This document shows, piece by piece, positions 48,351 to 57,643 of a DNA stretch of 64,000 bases. Position numbers and translations under genes: made by a program. The stretch comes from Methanobrevibacter oralis (GTDB taxonomy: Archaea; Methanobacteriota; Methanobacteria; Methanobacteriales; Methanobacteriaceae). Location: NCBI RefSeq assembly GCF_001639275.1, contig NZ_LWMU01000081.1, forward strand, positions 1 to 64,000, read 5' to 3'. Position 1 is the stretch's first letter. Every line of letters begins with the position of its first letter. The notes under the pieces are model-generated. The model saw only the letters and a list, made by a program, of their open reading frames with translations, did not search any database and was not told where the DNA came from.

Positions 48351-50444
48351 ATCATCAATTTCTCTTTTTAAAAAATTATATACCGAGGCTGCACCAATTA
48401 ACTCTCCTGGATCTTTCCAATAAGAGGGATATAATATAAATGGTTTACATTGATCTCCTCCCATTCCCCCATGACTTCCAATTAATTCTTCAAATGCACA
48501 TACTTCATCACATTCAGGATCATAAAAACTATTTACTAAAATATCTGGCATGTTATTAAATGAATTATGTCTTTTTAAATGCATTGGAGCATTTTTACCA
48601 AAATTAGCTAATGGATTTTGCCCAATTATTTTATCTGTATTTAAATAATAAATTCCTTGTGATCCTATAACCATTGGTCCATTAGTTATTGATTCAACCA
48701 ATATAAACCCTATACCTGGATGATTTACAAGACCTGGAATTAAATCAGGGAACAATAAAATAATTTCTTCATAGTTCAAACGTTCCATCCATTGTGTTAA
48801 ATATATTAAAGCTAGGTTTCCAGAACCTAACACGATTAATTCAGAATCTTTTGCTTTTTTAGTACTTTGATTAGTAGGATTGTGTTTTTTAATATAATCT
48901 AGATTGCTTCCATATCTCCCTGCTAATTTTTCAAGTTGTTCATTTTCTGAAATAAGTTTAATTCCTTTTTCTTTTAAATTTTGGATAATTTCGATTTCTT
49001 CAAAAATATCGATATTTTTTAAATCTTCTACTTTTTCCTTAATATTTTTTAAATTTTTACTTTCAGGAATAAAAACATCTCTGAAGTGATCTATATTGTA
49101 TTCATTTTTAAACATGGTTAAATCATCTGGAAGCAATTTTCTAACATAATTTCCTAAGCTAAGTCCGTATCTTTGTTTAAATGTAGCACCATTAACTTGT
49201 CCGTGGTCAGATAGAACTACAATTTCATATTTTCGTTCATTATCTTCAATAGTTTTTTGAAGTCTATAAAATTGTTTATCAATTTGCTTTAAAACACCCC
49301 AAACATCTGGATCCATCACTCCAGAGTGATGAGCAACTTCATCATAACCCATATATGTTGCATAAGCAGTATCTTCATTTCCATGTATGATTGTAGCAGC
49401 TAAAATTTCTGTTGTTGTTTCTCTTAGAATAACATTAGCTCCCGCTCTTATTGCAGCATATATAATTGTTCTTCTAATTCTAGGTTGTATATTTTTAAGA
49501 ACATGGAGTATTTGGGATTTTAATTCTACTAAAATATCCCATAAAAATAAAACAATAATTCTTGGGAAGTTGTAAGCATCTTCAAAAATCGTATTTAAAG
49601 AGGTATTATATAGTCTAAGTACATTTTGAATTTTAGATGAAGTTAAAGGTGCAGTTTTACTATCCCCTGAAAACATATTTGTTATACTGATTCCATCTTT
49701 TAAAAGTCCATTTCCATCTGAAATTCTCTTTTCAATTAAAGGGGCATGGCTTAATTTACCAGATACAATGATTCTATTATCATTTTCTTTTTCAACCCAC
49801 CTATAAGCAACAATATTTTCATTGTTCCCATGTAATATTCCGGCTTGACTAGCTCCGGTTTGACTTGAAAGGTCAGTTTCCCATCCTTTTAATGTATGGG
49901 TATTTTCTAACCAATTTTTAAGTGTTGGCATCACTCCTTTATCAAGAGCCTTTTGAAGTATGTTTTTGGATAATCCATCAATTTCAAGCATTATAATTCC
50001 AGGATACCTTTTATAAGATCTATTTTCTTTGTATTTATTCCTTAAAGTTTTTTCATAATTTTCAAAATAATCAGTGTTTGTTAAAGAAAACATGCTTGTA
50101 GTAACTATTGATGACAATAATGGAATTTCTAATAATCCCCAAATTCCAATTGAAGCATCTGGAATAATTAGTATGACTAAAAAATATATTAACGAGTTAA
50201 CAAATAATGCAGAAATACCTAATGTAAAAAGGATTAATTTTATAAAAATCTTTCTAAAAATAGGCCATAAAATAATATTAGCTATTGAAACTCCAATAAT
50301 GATAAATATTGAATTATAATATGGGCCCAAATGAAAATCTGAGCAGATAGTTGGCATTCCAATTAATAAAAGACAATTTGCCACTATGATTAAGAGGGTA
50401 GTTATTGCACTTTTTAAAAATTTAATGACGGTGTTTTTAATCAT
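48339..50444 (-). CDS. Membrane-anchored alkaline phosphatase superfamily protein
   Basis: The 701-residue protein has four or five N-terminal membrane helices (to about residue 120), then a large phosphodiesterase/sulfatase-like domain with the metal motifs in order: IIMLEIDGLSKN, DLSSQTGASQAGILHG (nucleophile region), YDEVAHHSGVMDPDVW and VVLSDHGQVNGATF. A C-terminal SHGGMGGDQCKPFIL holds further ligands. Members cleave phospho- or sulfo-esters of surface polymers or nucleotides; substrate unknown. Whether the catalytic domain faces outward cannot be decided from helix counting. It overlaps the 3' end of the metallophosphoesterase gene upstream by 8 nt, so the two form one operon. Confidence 0.82.
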   Translation of the reverse strand: MIKNTVIKFLKSAITTLLIIVANCLLLIGMPTICSDFHLGPYYNSIFIIIGVSIANIILWPIFRKIFIKLILFTLGISALFVNSLIYFLVILIIPDASIGIWGLLEIPLLSSIVTTSMFSLTNTDYFENYEKTLRNKYKENRSYKRYPGIIMLEIDGLSKNILQKALDKGVMPTLKNWLENTHTLKGWETDLSSQTGASQAGILHGNNENIVAYRWVEKENDNRIIVSGKLSHAPLIEKRISDGNGLLKDGISITNMFSGDSKTAPLTSSKIQNVLRLYNTSLNTIFEDAYNFPRIIVLFLWDILVELKSQILHVLKNIQPRIRRTIIYAAIRAGANVILRETTTEILAATIIHGNEDTAYATYMGYDEVAHHSGVMDPDVWGVLKQIDKQFYRLQKTIEDNERKYEIVVLSDHGQVNGATFKQRYGLSLGNYVRKLLPDDLTMFKNEYNIDHFRDVFIPESKNLKNIKEKVEDLKNIDIFEEIEIIQNLKEKGIKLISENEQLEKLAGRYGSNLDYIKKHNPTNQSTKKAKDSELIVLGSGNLALIYLTQWMERLNYEEIILLFPDLIPGLVNHPGIGFILVESITNGPMVIGSQGIYYLNTDKIIGQNPLANFGKNAPMHLKRHNSFNNMPDILVNSFYDPECDEVCAFEELIGSHGGMGGDQCKPFILYPSYWKDPGELIGAASVYNFLKREIDDLNP

Positions 50445-51315
50445 TTATTTCATCTTCAACATTAATTTTTTTCTTTTTTGTAGTTTTAAGAGTAAATATT
50501 GTAATTTCAGGTTTACAATTAATTCTAAGTCTAAACGAATTAGTACCAAGCCCACGACTTGTGTATTGAATCATATTTCCAACTTTATATTTTCCAACAG
50601 GATATTTTTGAGAATTGGCACCTCTAAATGGGGTTGTTTCAATCATGGGTATTATTAATTGTCCTCCATGTGAATGCCCAGAAATTTGAAGATCAAATTT
50701 ATTTGTCTTCGATGATTTTTCAGCAAAATCTGGTTCGTGAACAAGTAATATACATGGATTATCATCAGGTATTTTAGCTATAACTTTATTCAAGTCATCT
50801 TTACCCACTGTGCAACTATCAACCCCTGCAATATTAATTGAGGAATCTCCTTTTTCTAAAATATAAACATCATTACTTAAATCGATTATATCAGCGTTTT
50901 TAAGAATTTTTCTTATTTTTTCAGCACCCATCCAATGGTCATGATTTCCTAAAACGGCTAATTTGGCATCTTTAGCTTTTAATTTTTTCAGCGATTTTTC
51001 CAAATCGTTTTCATATCCGTCTAAAATATATGAAACATAATCTCCAGTTAAAACAATCATGTCACTATTTAATGTATTAATATATTCCACAAGATTATCT
51101 AAATATTCAGGCTGAATCCATTGTCCTATATGGATGTCTGTTAAGTTAATAATTTTATAATTATGAAAAACCCAATCTAGATTATCTAATTCAATGTCAA
51201 CATTAATCAATTCAACATCATCTTCATTGAACTCCTTATCTGTTATTGTGTAAGTCATGAATTCTTGAATATTTTGACGAATTTTCATTGCGGAGGGCTG
51301 TTCATTATTTTGCAA
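50437..51315 (-). CDS. Calcineurin-like metallophosphoesterase
   Basis: This 292-residue enzyme has the metal-binding series NLTDIHIGQW, VLTGDYVSY, VLGNHDHWMG, LLVHEPDF and ISGHSHGGQL, which places it in the YkuE/LpxG-like group of metallophosphoesterases. Members hydrolyse diphosphates such as lipid or nucleotide-sugar intermediates. No signal peptide or membrane helix is seen. Translation starts at TTG 51315, preceded by AAAGGTGAAATA, a good ribosome binding site; the ATG 27 nt downstream lacks one. It is cotranscribed with the membrane phosphatase-like gene that overlaps its 3' end. Confidence 0.87.
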   Translation of the reverse strand: MQNNEQPSAMKIRQNIQEFMTYTITDKEFNEDDVELINVDIELDNLDWVFHNYKIINLTDIHIGQWIQPEYLDNLVEYINTLNSDMIVLTGDYVSYILDGYENDLEKSLKKLKAKDAKLAVLGNHDHWMGAEKIRKILKNADIIDLSNDVYILEKGDSSINIAGVDSCTVGKDDLNKVIAKIPDDNPCILLVHEPDFAEKSSKTNKFDLQISGHSHGGQLIIPMIETTPFRGANSQKYPVGKYKVGNMIQYTSRGLGTNSFRLRINCKPEITIFTLKTTKKKKINVEDEIND

Positions 51316-51394
51316 TATTTCACCTTTATATTATATTATCTATAAACTCTGAAACTATTTATATTTTAAAAAGCAAATATTTCATGTGATTATT

Positions 51395-52588
51395 ATGCTT
51401 CAAATTGCAGTTACTGGAAAACCAAATGTTGGAAAATCATCTTTTTTCAATTCAGCAACTTCATCAACGGTAGAAATGGCAAACTATCCATTTACAACTA
51501 TTGATGCCAATAAAGCTGTTGCTCATGTAATAAGTGATTGCCCATGTAAAGAATTAGATGTTACTTGTAATCCTAGAAATTCAATTTGTATTGATGGAAA
51601 AAGATTGCTTCCTATAGAGTTAATTGATGTTGCGGGGTTAGTGCCAGGAGCACATGAAGGAAAGGGATTAGGTAATAAGTTTTTAGATGACTTAATGCAG
51701 GCTAAAGTTTTCATTCATGTCATTGATGCTTCTGGTTCAACTGATATTGAAGGTCAACCAGTTGAAGCAGGTTCTCATGATCCATTAGAAGACATAGAAT
51801 TTTTAGAAGAAGAAATTGTAATGTGGATGTATGGTATTTTAAGCAGAAACTGGATTAGGCTGGTACGCAAAATTGAAGCTGAAAAGTTAGACATTGCCAA
51901 AGTAATTTTTGATCAACTATCCGGTACTGGAATTTCATTAGAAGATATAATTGAAGCTAAAAGACACATGAGCAATCAGGAATATAATAAATGGGAAAAA
52001 GAAGATTTCATTGAATTAACACGTAATATATTAGATATTGCAAAACCAATGTTGATTGTAGCAAATAAAGCCGATTTACCAACGGCTGCTGAAAATATTA
52101 AAAAAATCAAAGAAAAATATCCAAATGTTATTCCTGCATCTGCAGAATCTGAAATTGCACTTGTAAGGGCGTCTGAAGCTGGTTTAATTAGTTATGTTTC
52201 TGGAGATTCTTCATTTGAAATATTAAAAGAGAAAAAATTGTCTACTAATCAATTAAAAGCTTTAAATTATATAAAAACAAATATTTTGGATGTTTATGGA
52301 AGTACTGGAATCCAAAAAGCTTTAAATGAAGGAATTTTTGGACTTTTAAATAGGATCGTTGTTTATCCGGTTCAGGATGAACACAAATACACGGATCAAA
52401 AGGGAAATATTTTGCCTGATGGAATTTTAGTTCCCAAAGGAGCTAATCCTCGTGATTTGGCTTATCTTGTTCACTCTGATATTGGGGATAAATTTATGCA
52501 TGCTGTGGATGCTAGAACTAACATGAGGGTGGCCAGTGACTATGAACTGAAAGATAGAGATATTATTAGTATTATTACTAAAGGATAA
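51395..52588 (+). CDS. YchF/Obg-like GTPase (archaeal group) with TGS domain
   Basis: This 397-residue P-loop protein has G1 [16 protein letters not shown], switch G3 [21 protein letters not shown], and [11 protein letters not shown] (G4, the NKAD motif). A coiled region lies between, and a C-terminal TGS domain begins about residue 320 ([17 protein letters not shown] to the end). Relatives bind ribosomes. The ATG at 51395 is preferred over GTG 51386; GTGATT upstream is a partial ribosome binding site, and a TATA-like ATTTATATT lies near 51357-51366. The exact partner is not known for the archaeal group. Confidence 0.88.
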   Translation: MLQIAVTGKPNVGKSSFFNSATSSTVEMANYPFTTIDANKAVAHVISDCPCKELDVTCNPRNSICIDGKRLLPIELIDVAGLVPGAHEGKGLGNKFLDDLMQAKVFIHVIDASGSTDIEGQPVEAGSHDPLEDIEFLEEEIVMWMYGILSRNWIRLVRKIEAEKLDIAKVIFDQLSGTGISLEDIIEAKRHMSNQEYNKWEKEDFIELTRNILDIAKPMLIVANKADLPTAAENIKKIKEKYPNVIPASAESEIALVRASEAGLISYVSGDSSFEILKEKKLSTNQLKALNYIKTNILDVYGSTGIQKALNEGIFGLLNRIVVYPVQDEHKYTDQKGNILPDGILVPKGANPRDLAYLVHSDIGDKFMHAVDARTNMRVASDYELKDRDIISIITKG

Positions 52589-52609
52589 TTTTTATCTTTT
52601 TTTTATCAT

Positions 52610-52691
52610 GTTTCATTTGATGGAACGTGTTCGATTTAATAATTTTTTTATTTTTGTTCGATTTGGTGGAACGTGTTCGATTTAATGAAAC
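52610..52691. promoter_or_regulatory. Repeated 17-bp motif upstream of the AAA ATPase promoter
   Basis: Units GTTTCATTTGATGGAAC (52610-52626), GTTCGATTTGGTGGAAC (52656-52672) and GTTCGATTTAATGAAAC (52675-52691), plus a partial GTTCGATTTAAT (52629-52640), follow each other. The two pairs repeat with a 46-bp period. Each unit has inverted ends (GTTC...GAAC type). The block ends just before TATTTATA (about 52693-52701), so it sits where an archaeal activator or autoregulator would bind. Confidence 0.65.
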
Positions 52692-52745
52692 ATATTTATA
52701 CTTTGATTTTAAATATATGATTAATTAAATTATGGAGTGTTTCAA

Positions 52746-53924
52746 ATGGATTTAATGCCAATTTCAATGCCAAAAGATATTGATAAGTATTTTTTTAATA
52801 GGGTTAAAGATATTGAAATGATTACTACTCAATTAAGCATGTTAGAAAAGGATATTCCTCCTCAGTTACTTATTACGGGGTATAGGGGTGTTGGCAAAAC
52901 ATTTCTTTTAAGAAAAATATTAAATGATTTACCTAGTCAATATTTAAGTGTTTTTATAGATTTATCTGAAATCACTGGTCGAAAAAAGGGAAAAATAACC
53001 GAAGAAGAAGTTCTGAAAATTATTTTAAATAGGATATATGGGATTCTTGATGAAAAAAATATGAGAAAGTTAAAAGATAAAATTTTATCTAATTTTAAAA
53101 AATTACTATTAAAAAACTATGATTTTTCAAATGATGTTAATTTTTTAGATATTCCAATACCCGTAATTTTTGATAATTATAAGGAGTTAAGTAAATTTGT
53201 TATGGAGTTACCTCAAAATATTGTTGATTCATCTGAGGATATTAAAGGTTTTGTAATTGTTTTTGATGAGTTTCAACTGCTTAAAAATTTAAAAAACCCA
53301 GATGCATTTTTTTGGTTAATTAGAAGTTTTACACAAAAGCAATTTAATGTAAGTTATATATTCACTGGTTCTATTTCAAAAACTTCAGATATAATAAACA
53401 TGGTTAATGGCCAAGAGGGAGCTTTTGGGGGACGATTAATACAAATCAATATTGATCCGTTTACTATGGATGAAACAGAAAAATACCTTAATGAAAAATC
53501 AAACAATTTAAAATTCACTAAGGAAGGTTTTAAAAGGTTTTATTCATGTACACGAGGTATTCCATTGTATATTAATAGTTTATCTTCAATTTTACCAAAT
53601 AACAAGCTTTGTGATGATGAACTGATTAAAGAAATGTTATATGAAAAAATAGATCAGGTTGCATTTATGTGGATTTATGTATGGGGTAGATTAAATCCTG
53701 GTGAAAAGAAGTTTATTATTTATTTATTAGAATCTGATGGTGCGAACAGGTTTAATCTGGATAAAAATCTAGGTTATGCAAAATCAAGTATTTCCAGATT
53801 CATTGATTCTCTTTCAAATAAAGGAATTATAGAATTTAATGGGGAAAAATTCATATTAGCAGATAAAATGTTGGAGAGATGGTTAAAAACTAAATGTGAT
53901 AATATTGGATATTATCCATTTTAA
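52746..53924 (+). CDS. Archaeal AAA ATPase (MJ-type/STAND-like) with C-terminal winged helix
   Basis: The 392-residue protein has Walker A GYRGVGKTFLL near residue 45, Walker B FVIVFDEFQLL near 168, the sensor region FTGSISKTSDI and a C-terminal winged helix (NLGYAKSSISRFIDSLSNKG). These are features of the PF01637-type archaeal ATPases, which are often mobile, often self-regulated, and of unknown role. The ATG at 52746 is 7 nt behind GGAGTG; GTG 52737 is discarded. The upstream 17-bp repeats probably bind this protein or a related one. A lone ISL3-like end lies about 90 nt downstream. Confidence 0.82.
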   Translation: MDLMPISMPKDIDKYFFNRVKDIEMITTQLSMLEKDIPPQLLITGYRGVGKTFLLRKILNDLPSQYLSVFIDLSEITGRKKGKITEEEVLKIILNRIYGILDEKNMRKLKDKILSNFKKLLLKNYDFSNDVNFLDIPIPVIFDNYKELSKFVMELPQNIVDSSEDIKGFVIVFDEFQLLKNLKNPDAFFWLIRSFTQKQFNVSYIFTGSISKTSDIINMVNGQEGAFGGRLIQINIDPFTMDETEKYLNEKSNNLKFTKEGFKRFYSCTRGIPLYINSLSSILPNNKLCDDELIKEMLYEKIDQVAFMWIYVWGRLNPGEKKFIIYLLESDGANRFNLDKNLGYAKSSISRFIDSLSNKGIIEFNGEKFILADKMLERWLKTKCDNIGYYPF

Positions 53925-54010
53925 AAAGTTTATCTATTTAATAAATCAACATAATGGATTATCCGCATCATTTTTACTTAATATTTATACTAGATATTTT
54001 TATTTAAATT

Positions 54011-54032
54011 AACTCGAATTTTTGAAAGTGCC
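54011..54032 (-). repeat. Solitary end of an ISL3-like element
   Basis: The bases TTTTTGAAAGTGCC (54019-54032) are identical to the inner-to-outer end sequence of the 21887-22939 element (reverse complement of GGCACTTTCAAAAA). No second end or transposase sequence is seen nearby. The rest of the 257-nt gap before 54182 is AT-rich without other visible features. Confidence 0.45.
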
Positions 54033-54181
54033 ATATTCATTGATTAAAAAATAATAAAAAGACATGGCTTTGACTAATATATTCATCTTAACAGTTAATT
54101 ATTTTCAATACTTCGGCAATATATTTTTAATAAAGAAAAATAAAAAAATTGTTTAAAAAAGAAATTATATGGCGGTTAAAT

Positions 54182-55828
54182 ATGAATGATGAATTTGTGT
54201 TTCATAATAATAATAGCAAATTATTGGACAATTTTTTAAATAATGATTATCCCGAAATTTCAAAAGCAATAAAAAAAGAAGGTTATAATCTTGATTTTTT
54301 AGAATATGATTTTTTTCATGAAATCCACTTTGAAAATCATATTGTTGGTTTTATAACCTTAAAGAAATTTCCATTAGTTGATAATCAATTTTCAATTATG
54401 GATGCTTATATTATTCCAGAATACCGGGGCAATAATCTACTTTTTGAAACATTATCTTTTTTGTTAACATTTGATAATTTTGAGTTTTATCCACGAAAAC
54501 CAACAAAGGCATTTATTAAGGTGTTATTAAAAAATGATTTTGCATTTGAGTTGGCTTCTAATTTTGTTGTGAGTTATTTTAAATTCATTGTGGATGTTAA
54601 TAGTGAAATTTATAAAAATCCTAAAATTAAACGTTTTTACAAAAAACCAGATATTCTATTTCCATATAAAGCTAATCTTTTTGATATGGATTTATGTAGT
54701 GTGATGTTTAGAGATCCTGTATTAGAACTTGTTAAGTATGGTGATTTTTTTGCTTTAACTGAACCTCGCAAATTCGATTTTAAGAGATATAAATGCCGTA
54801 AAAAACTTAAACGTGTTAGTGAAAAGTATATTGATGAAAAATTCTCAATATGGGAAAATAACGGCGATGAAATAGATAATTTTATTCAAAGAAAGAATGA
54901 TGAAATTGCCGAACAGTTCCTTGTCGAGAATATGATTGGAAATGAATATGAACTAAGGGATGATTTCATCCAACAATTAGAGAAATTTAATTTAAGTATT
55001 GATGATGGTTTTAAAATAAGAAAACATATTGTCAATAAATTAGAATCAGGTGAGCTAAACGAAAAATCTCATTATCAAAGATTATTATATTTACTAAGTC
55101 ATTTCGAGGTCATCGATAAAGAAATTACGGAGTTTGATGAATCTGTTGAGGAGTGTCCTTTTTGTGGAAATTATATTCCTGATTTTGTAAGATCTTGTCG
55201 TGTATGCGGTTTACATATAAGAGAAATTGATTTTGAACAACATGCAGTAAATAAATTAAATGAATCTATGGAAGAATTAGTCAGGGGTTTTTCCGATTAT
55301 CTTGAATCTAATGTTTTCAATGATGTTATTCCTATTGAAAACAGAGATGATGAATTAATGGAGTTAGAATACTTTTTCAATGATAATATGATAGATTATG
55401 ATTTCGATGAATTTTTAGCTTTTTATAATTCTTGTAATGAAGATCTTAGCATTGAAGAAATTAAAGACTTGTTTGTTGATGATAAATTAAATAATTCATT
55501 AGGTACTAAAGAAGAATTTAATACTTATTTCACATATTTACTTCATCATTTCTATTATAATGAACGCATAGGTAAATATGATGATGCGTTTATTAAGTTA
55601 GTGCAAATGGCCATACTGGCTTCAAATAAAGCTAAAAATAAAAATGAAATTTTAGAATCAACCCCTCATTCAATTGATGTTTTTTTCGCTATTGAAGATA
55701 TGGAATATCTTAATTATTCATTTGATGTTTCTAAATTATTTGATGATGCTGTAAATACTTTTAAAATTAAAAAATATAATAAAAATCATGATAAAATTTT
55801 AAATGAATTAAAAGAAATTTTTGATTAA
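54182..55828 (+). CDS. Orphan protein with GNAT-like N terminus and zinc ribbon
   Basis: This 548-residue acidic protein is not assignable to a described family as a whole. Residues 1-135 resemble a GNAT acetyltransferase (HIVGFITLKKFP, then DAYIIPEYRGNNLLFETLSF, the acetyl-CoA loop region), though the usual Q/R-x-x-G-x-G/A is only partly kept. The middle is Glu/Asp/Phe-rich and helical. A zinc ribbon CPFCGNYIPDFVRSCRVCGL lies at about 325-345, and the rest is helical. No signal peptide is present. The ATG at 54182 is chosen because it follows a weak GGCGGTT site; a TTG at 54149 would add 11 residues. Single gene, own promoter, next to mobile-element debris. Confidence 0.7.
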   Translation: MNDEFVFHNNNSKLLDNFLNNDYPEISKAIKKEGYNLDFLEYDFFHEIHFENHIVGFITLKKFPLVDNQFSIMDAYIIPEYRGNNLLFETLSFLLTFDNFEFYPRKPTKAFIKVLLKNDFAFELASNFVVSYFKFIVDVNSEIYKNPKIKRFYKKPDILFPYKANLFDMDLCSVMFRDPVLELVKYGDFFALTEPRKFDFKRYKCRKKLKRVSEKYIDEKFSIWENNGDEIDNFIQRKNDEIAEQFLVENMIGNEYELRDDFIQQLEKFNLSIDDGFKIRKHIVNKLESGELNEKSHYQRLLYLLSHFEVIDKEITEFDESVEECPFCGNYIPDFVRSCRVCGLHIREIDFEQHAVNKLNESMEELVRGFSDYLESNVFNDVIPIENRDDELMELEYFFNDNMIDYDFDEFLAFYNSCNEDLSIEEIKDLFVDDKLNNSLGTKEEFNTYFTYLLHHFYYNERIGKYDDAFIKLVQMAILASNKAKNKNEILESTPHSIDVFFAIEDMEYLNYSFDVSKLFDDAVNTFKIKKYNKNHDKILNELKEIFD

Positions 55829-55975
55829 GAGCTTTCTCAACAATTTAGATTTTTGATATTTTTTCTTATTTTATTTATTTTAATTGTCTTGTCATGTTTT
55901 GGCAGTTTTTTGCTTTGTAAATGTATAATTTTATTAACAAAGAATTTTAAATGTTTATCTTATAGGTGAAGAAAT

Positions 55976-57046
55976 ATGCATCCACGACCAAGTCCAATTG
56001 CAGCATCTCTTTATACTTTAAGAGACATGAATGTAGAGGTCATTGTCATGCATGGACCAACCGGCTGTTGTTTTAGAACTGCTAGGCTTTTAGAAAGTGA
56101 TGGTGTGCGTGTACTGACTACTGGAATGTCTGAAAACGATTTTATTTTAGGTGCTGGTGAAAAATTAGAAAAAACTTTAATTGAAGCTTATGAAATGTTT
56201 AAACCAAAGCTAATGGGTATTGTCGGGACCTGTGCAAGCATGATAATCGGTGAAGATTTAAAGGAAGCCATAGCTAACGCTGACTTAGATTGCACAGTAA
56301 TCCCTGTAGAATCTCATGGAGGATCTGGTGAAGGCGACAATACTGTGGGGGCAATTATGGTTTTAGATGCTGCTGCTGAATGTGGTGTAATTGAAAGAAG
56401 TGAAGCGGACAGGCAAATCGAAATGCTTGAAAAGGCAACCGAAATAGAAAAAACCCGTGGAATGGCTCAAGGCAAATACATTAAACCTAACTTCGGTGAT
56501 TCAAAAGAAGAGGTTGCAAAAATACTTGTGAATGCCTTAAAAGATAATAAAAAAGTAGCTTTTGTGTTAAATGTTAAAAAAGAAACTTCTTATTTATTTG
56601 CAGACATTATTAATTTTGATTACAGGGAGATTAATCCAGACAATAAACCTTTAGTTGTAGCTAATTTAGATGAGAATATTGGTCTTGAGAGAATCAGACA
56701 ACATGCAACTAATATTAAAAAAGAACTTCCATGCGATATAGATTATATTACTGGAGGACTGGATGAATATCCAATTACTGGCAAGATAGCTAGCGAATAC
56801 TTAAAAGATAAAGATTTAGATTTAATAGTTGTATTTGGTGTTCCACATTCATTTCCTATTGAAGAATTTGAAACAGAATCAATTGCCATTACTGATGGGC
56901 CACGTTTAGTAGAGCCACTGCGAGAACTTGGATACACACATGTTGTTGCAGAATTGGATGCTCACTCAAAAACATTAGGAACAGATGAAATAGTATTTTC
57001 AGACTTTGGATTAATGATTAGATCAGCTATTGGATGGTTAAAATGA
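55976..57046 (+). CDS. cfbD: Ni-sirohydrochlorin a,c-diamide reductive cyclase subunit CfbD
   Basis: The 356-residue nitrogenase-like protein (NifD relative, formerly NflD) starts [20 protein letters not shown] and has [14 protein letters not shown] and [15 protein letters not shown], which hold the cluster cysteines, and [15 protein letters not shown]. With the reductase CfbC it carries out the six-electron reduction and cyclisation that yields seco-F430 on the way to the methyl-coenzyme M reductase cofactor. CfbC is not in the window. The ATG follows TTATAGGTGAAGAAAT with an AGGTGA ribosome binding site. Its stop overlaps the hisH start (ATGA), giving a cfbD-hisH-AIR-synthase-like operon. 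Confidence 0.95.
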   Translation: MHPRPSPIAASLYTLRDMNVEVIVMHGPTGCCFRTARLLESDGVRVLTTGMSENDFILGAGEKLEKTLIEAYEMFKPKLMGIVGTCASMIIGEDLKEAIANADLDCTVIPVESHGGSGEGDNTVGAIMVLDAAAECGVIERSEADRQIEMLEKATEIEKTRGMAQGKYIKPNFGDSKEEVAKILVNALKDNKKVAFVLNVKKETSYLFADIINFDYREINPDNKPLVVANLDENIGLERIRQHATNIKKELPCDIDYITGGLDEYPITGKIASEYLKDKDLDLIVVFGVPHSFPIEEFETESIAITDGPRLVEPLRELGYTHVVAELDAHSKTLGTDEIVFSDFGLMIRSAIGWLK

Positions 57047-57642
57047 TAACGATTATTGATTATAAAAGTGGAAATTTAAAAAGTATTTCAAACGGATTTA
57101 AAAAGATTGGTTCTAAGTATCAAATAACTAACGACATTGAAATAATAGCAAATAGTGATTATTTAGTTTTACCTGGTGTTGGAGCATTTGGAAGTGCAAT
57201 GAAAAATCTTGAAAGTTTTCGTGATGTCATATGTGAACATGTAAATGATGATAAACCATTTTTAGGAGTGTGTTTAGGTCAACAAGTCTTAATGAGTGAA
57301 AGTGCCGAAAGTCCTAATATTAAAGGCCTAGATTTATTTAAAGGAAGTGTTGAATACTTACCACAAGGATTAAAAGTTCCACATATGGGATGGAATAAAG
57401 TAAATGTTTGTAATGATTCACCAATATTAAAAGGTATTGATAAAGAGTATTTTTACTTTGTTCATTCCTATCATGCTGTTCCAACAGATGATGATATAAT
57501 AGCAGGAGTATGCAATTATGGAGGAGAAATTGTAGCTTCTCTAAGTCGCAATAATTTATTTTCAACACAATTTCATCCAGAAAAAAGTGGAATAGCAGGT
57601 CTTAAAATTTTAAAAAATTTTGTAAATTTGGAGTTAGAATAA
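57043..57642 (+). CDS. hisH: Imidazole glycerol phosphate synthase glutaminase subunit HisH
   Basis: This 199-residue class I glutamine amidotransferase supplies ammonia to HisF in histidine synthesis. The nucleophile elbow [10 protein letters not shown] near residue 79 carries the catalytic Cys, and the His and Glu pair is in [10 protein letters not shown] near residue 180; the oxyanion segment is [13 protein letters not shown]. HisF is not in this window. The ATG overlaps the cfbD stop codon by 4 nt and the next gene begins 1 nt after its stop, so these three genes are tightly cotranslated although they belong to different pathways. Confidence 0.95.
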   Translation: MITIIDYKSGNLKSISNGFKKIGSKYQITNDIEIIANSDYLVLPGVGAFGSAMKNLESFRDVICEHVNDDKPFLGVCLGQQVLMSESAESPNIKGLDLFKGSVEYLPQGLKVPHMGWNKVNVCNDSPILKGIDKEYFYFVHSYHAVPTDDDIIAGVCNYGGEIVASLSRNNLFSTQFHPEKSGIAGLKILKNFVNLELE

Positions 57643-57643
57643 A

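Noticed and set aside
52610-52691. Possible CRISPR array
   Set aside because: Units are only 17 bp, vary in sequence, number three to four and have no unique spacers of usual length; a protein-binding site block fits better. No other array-like repeats were seen in the window.
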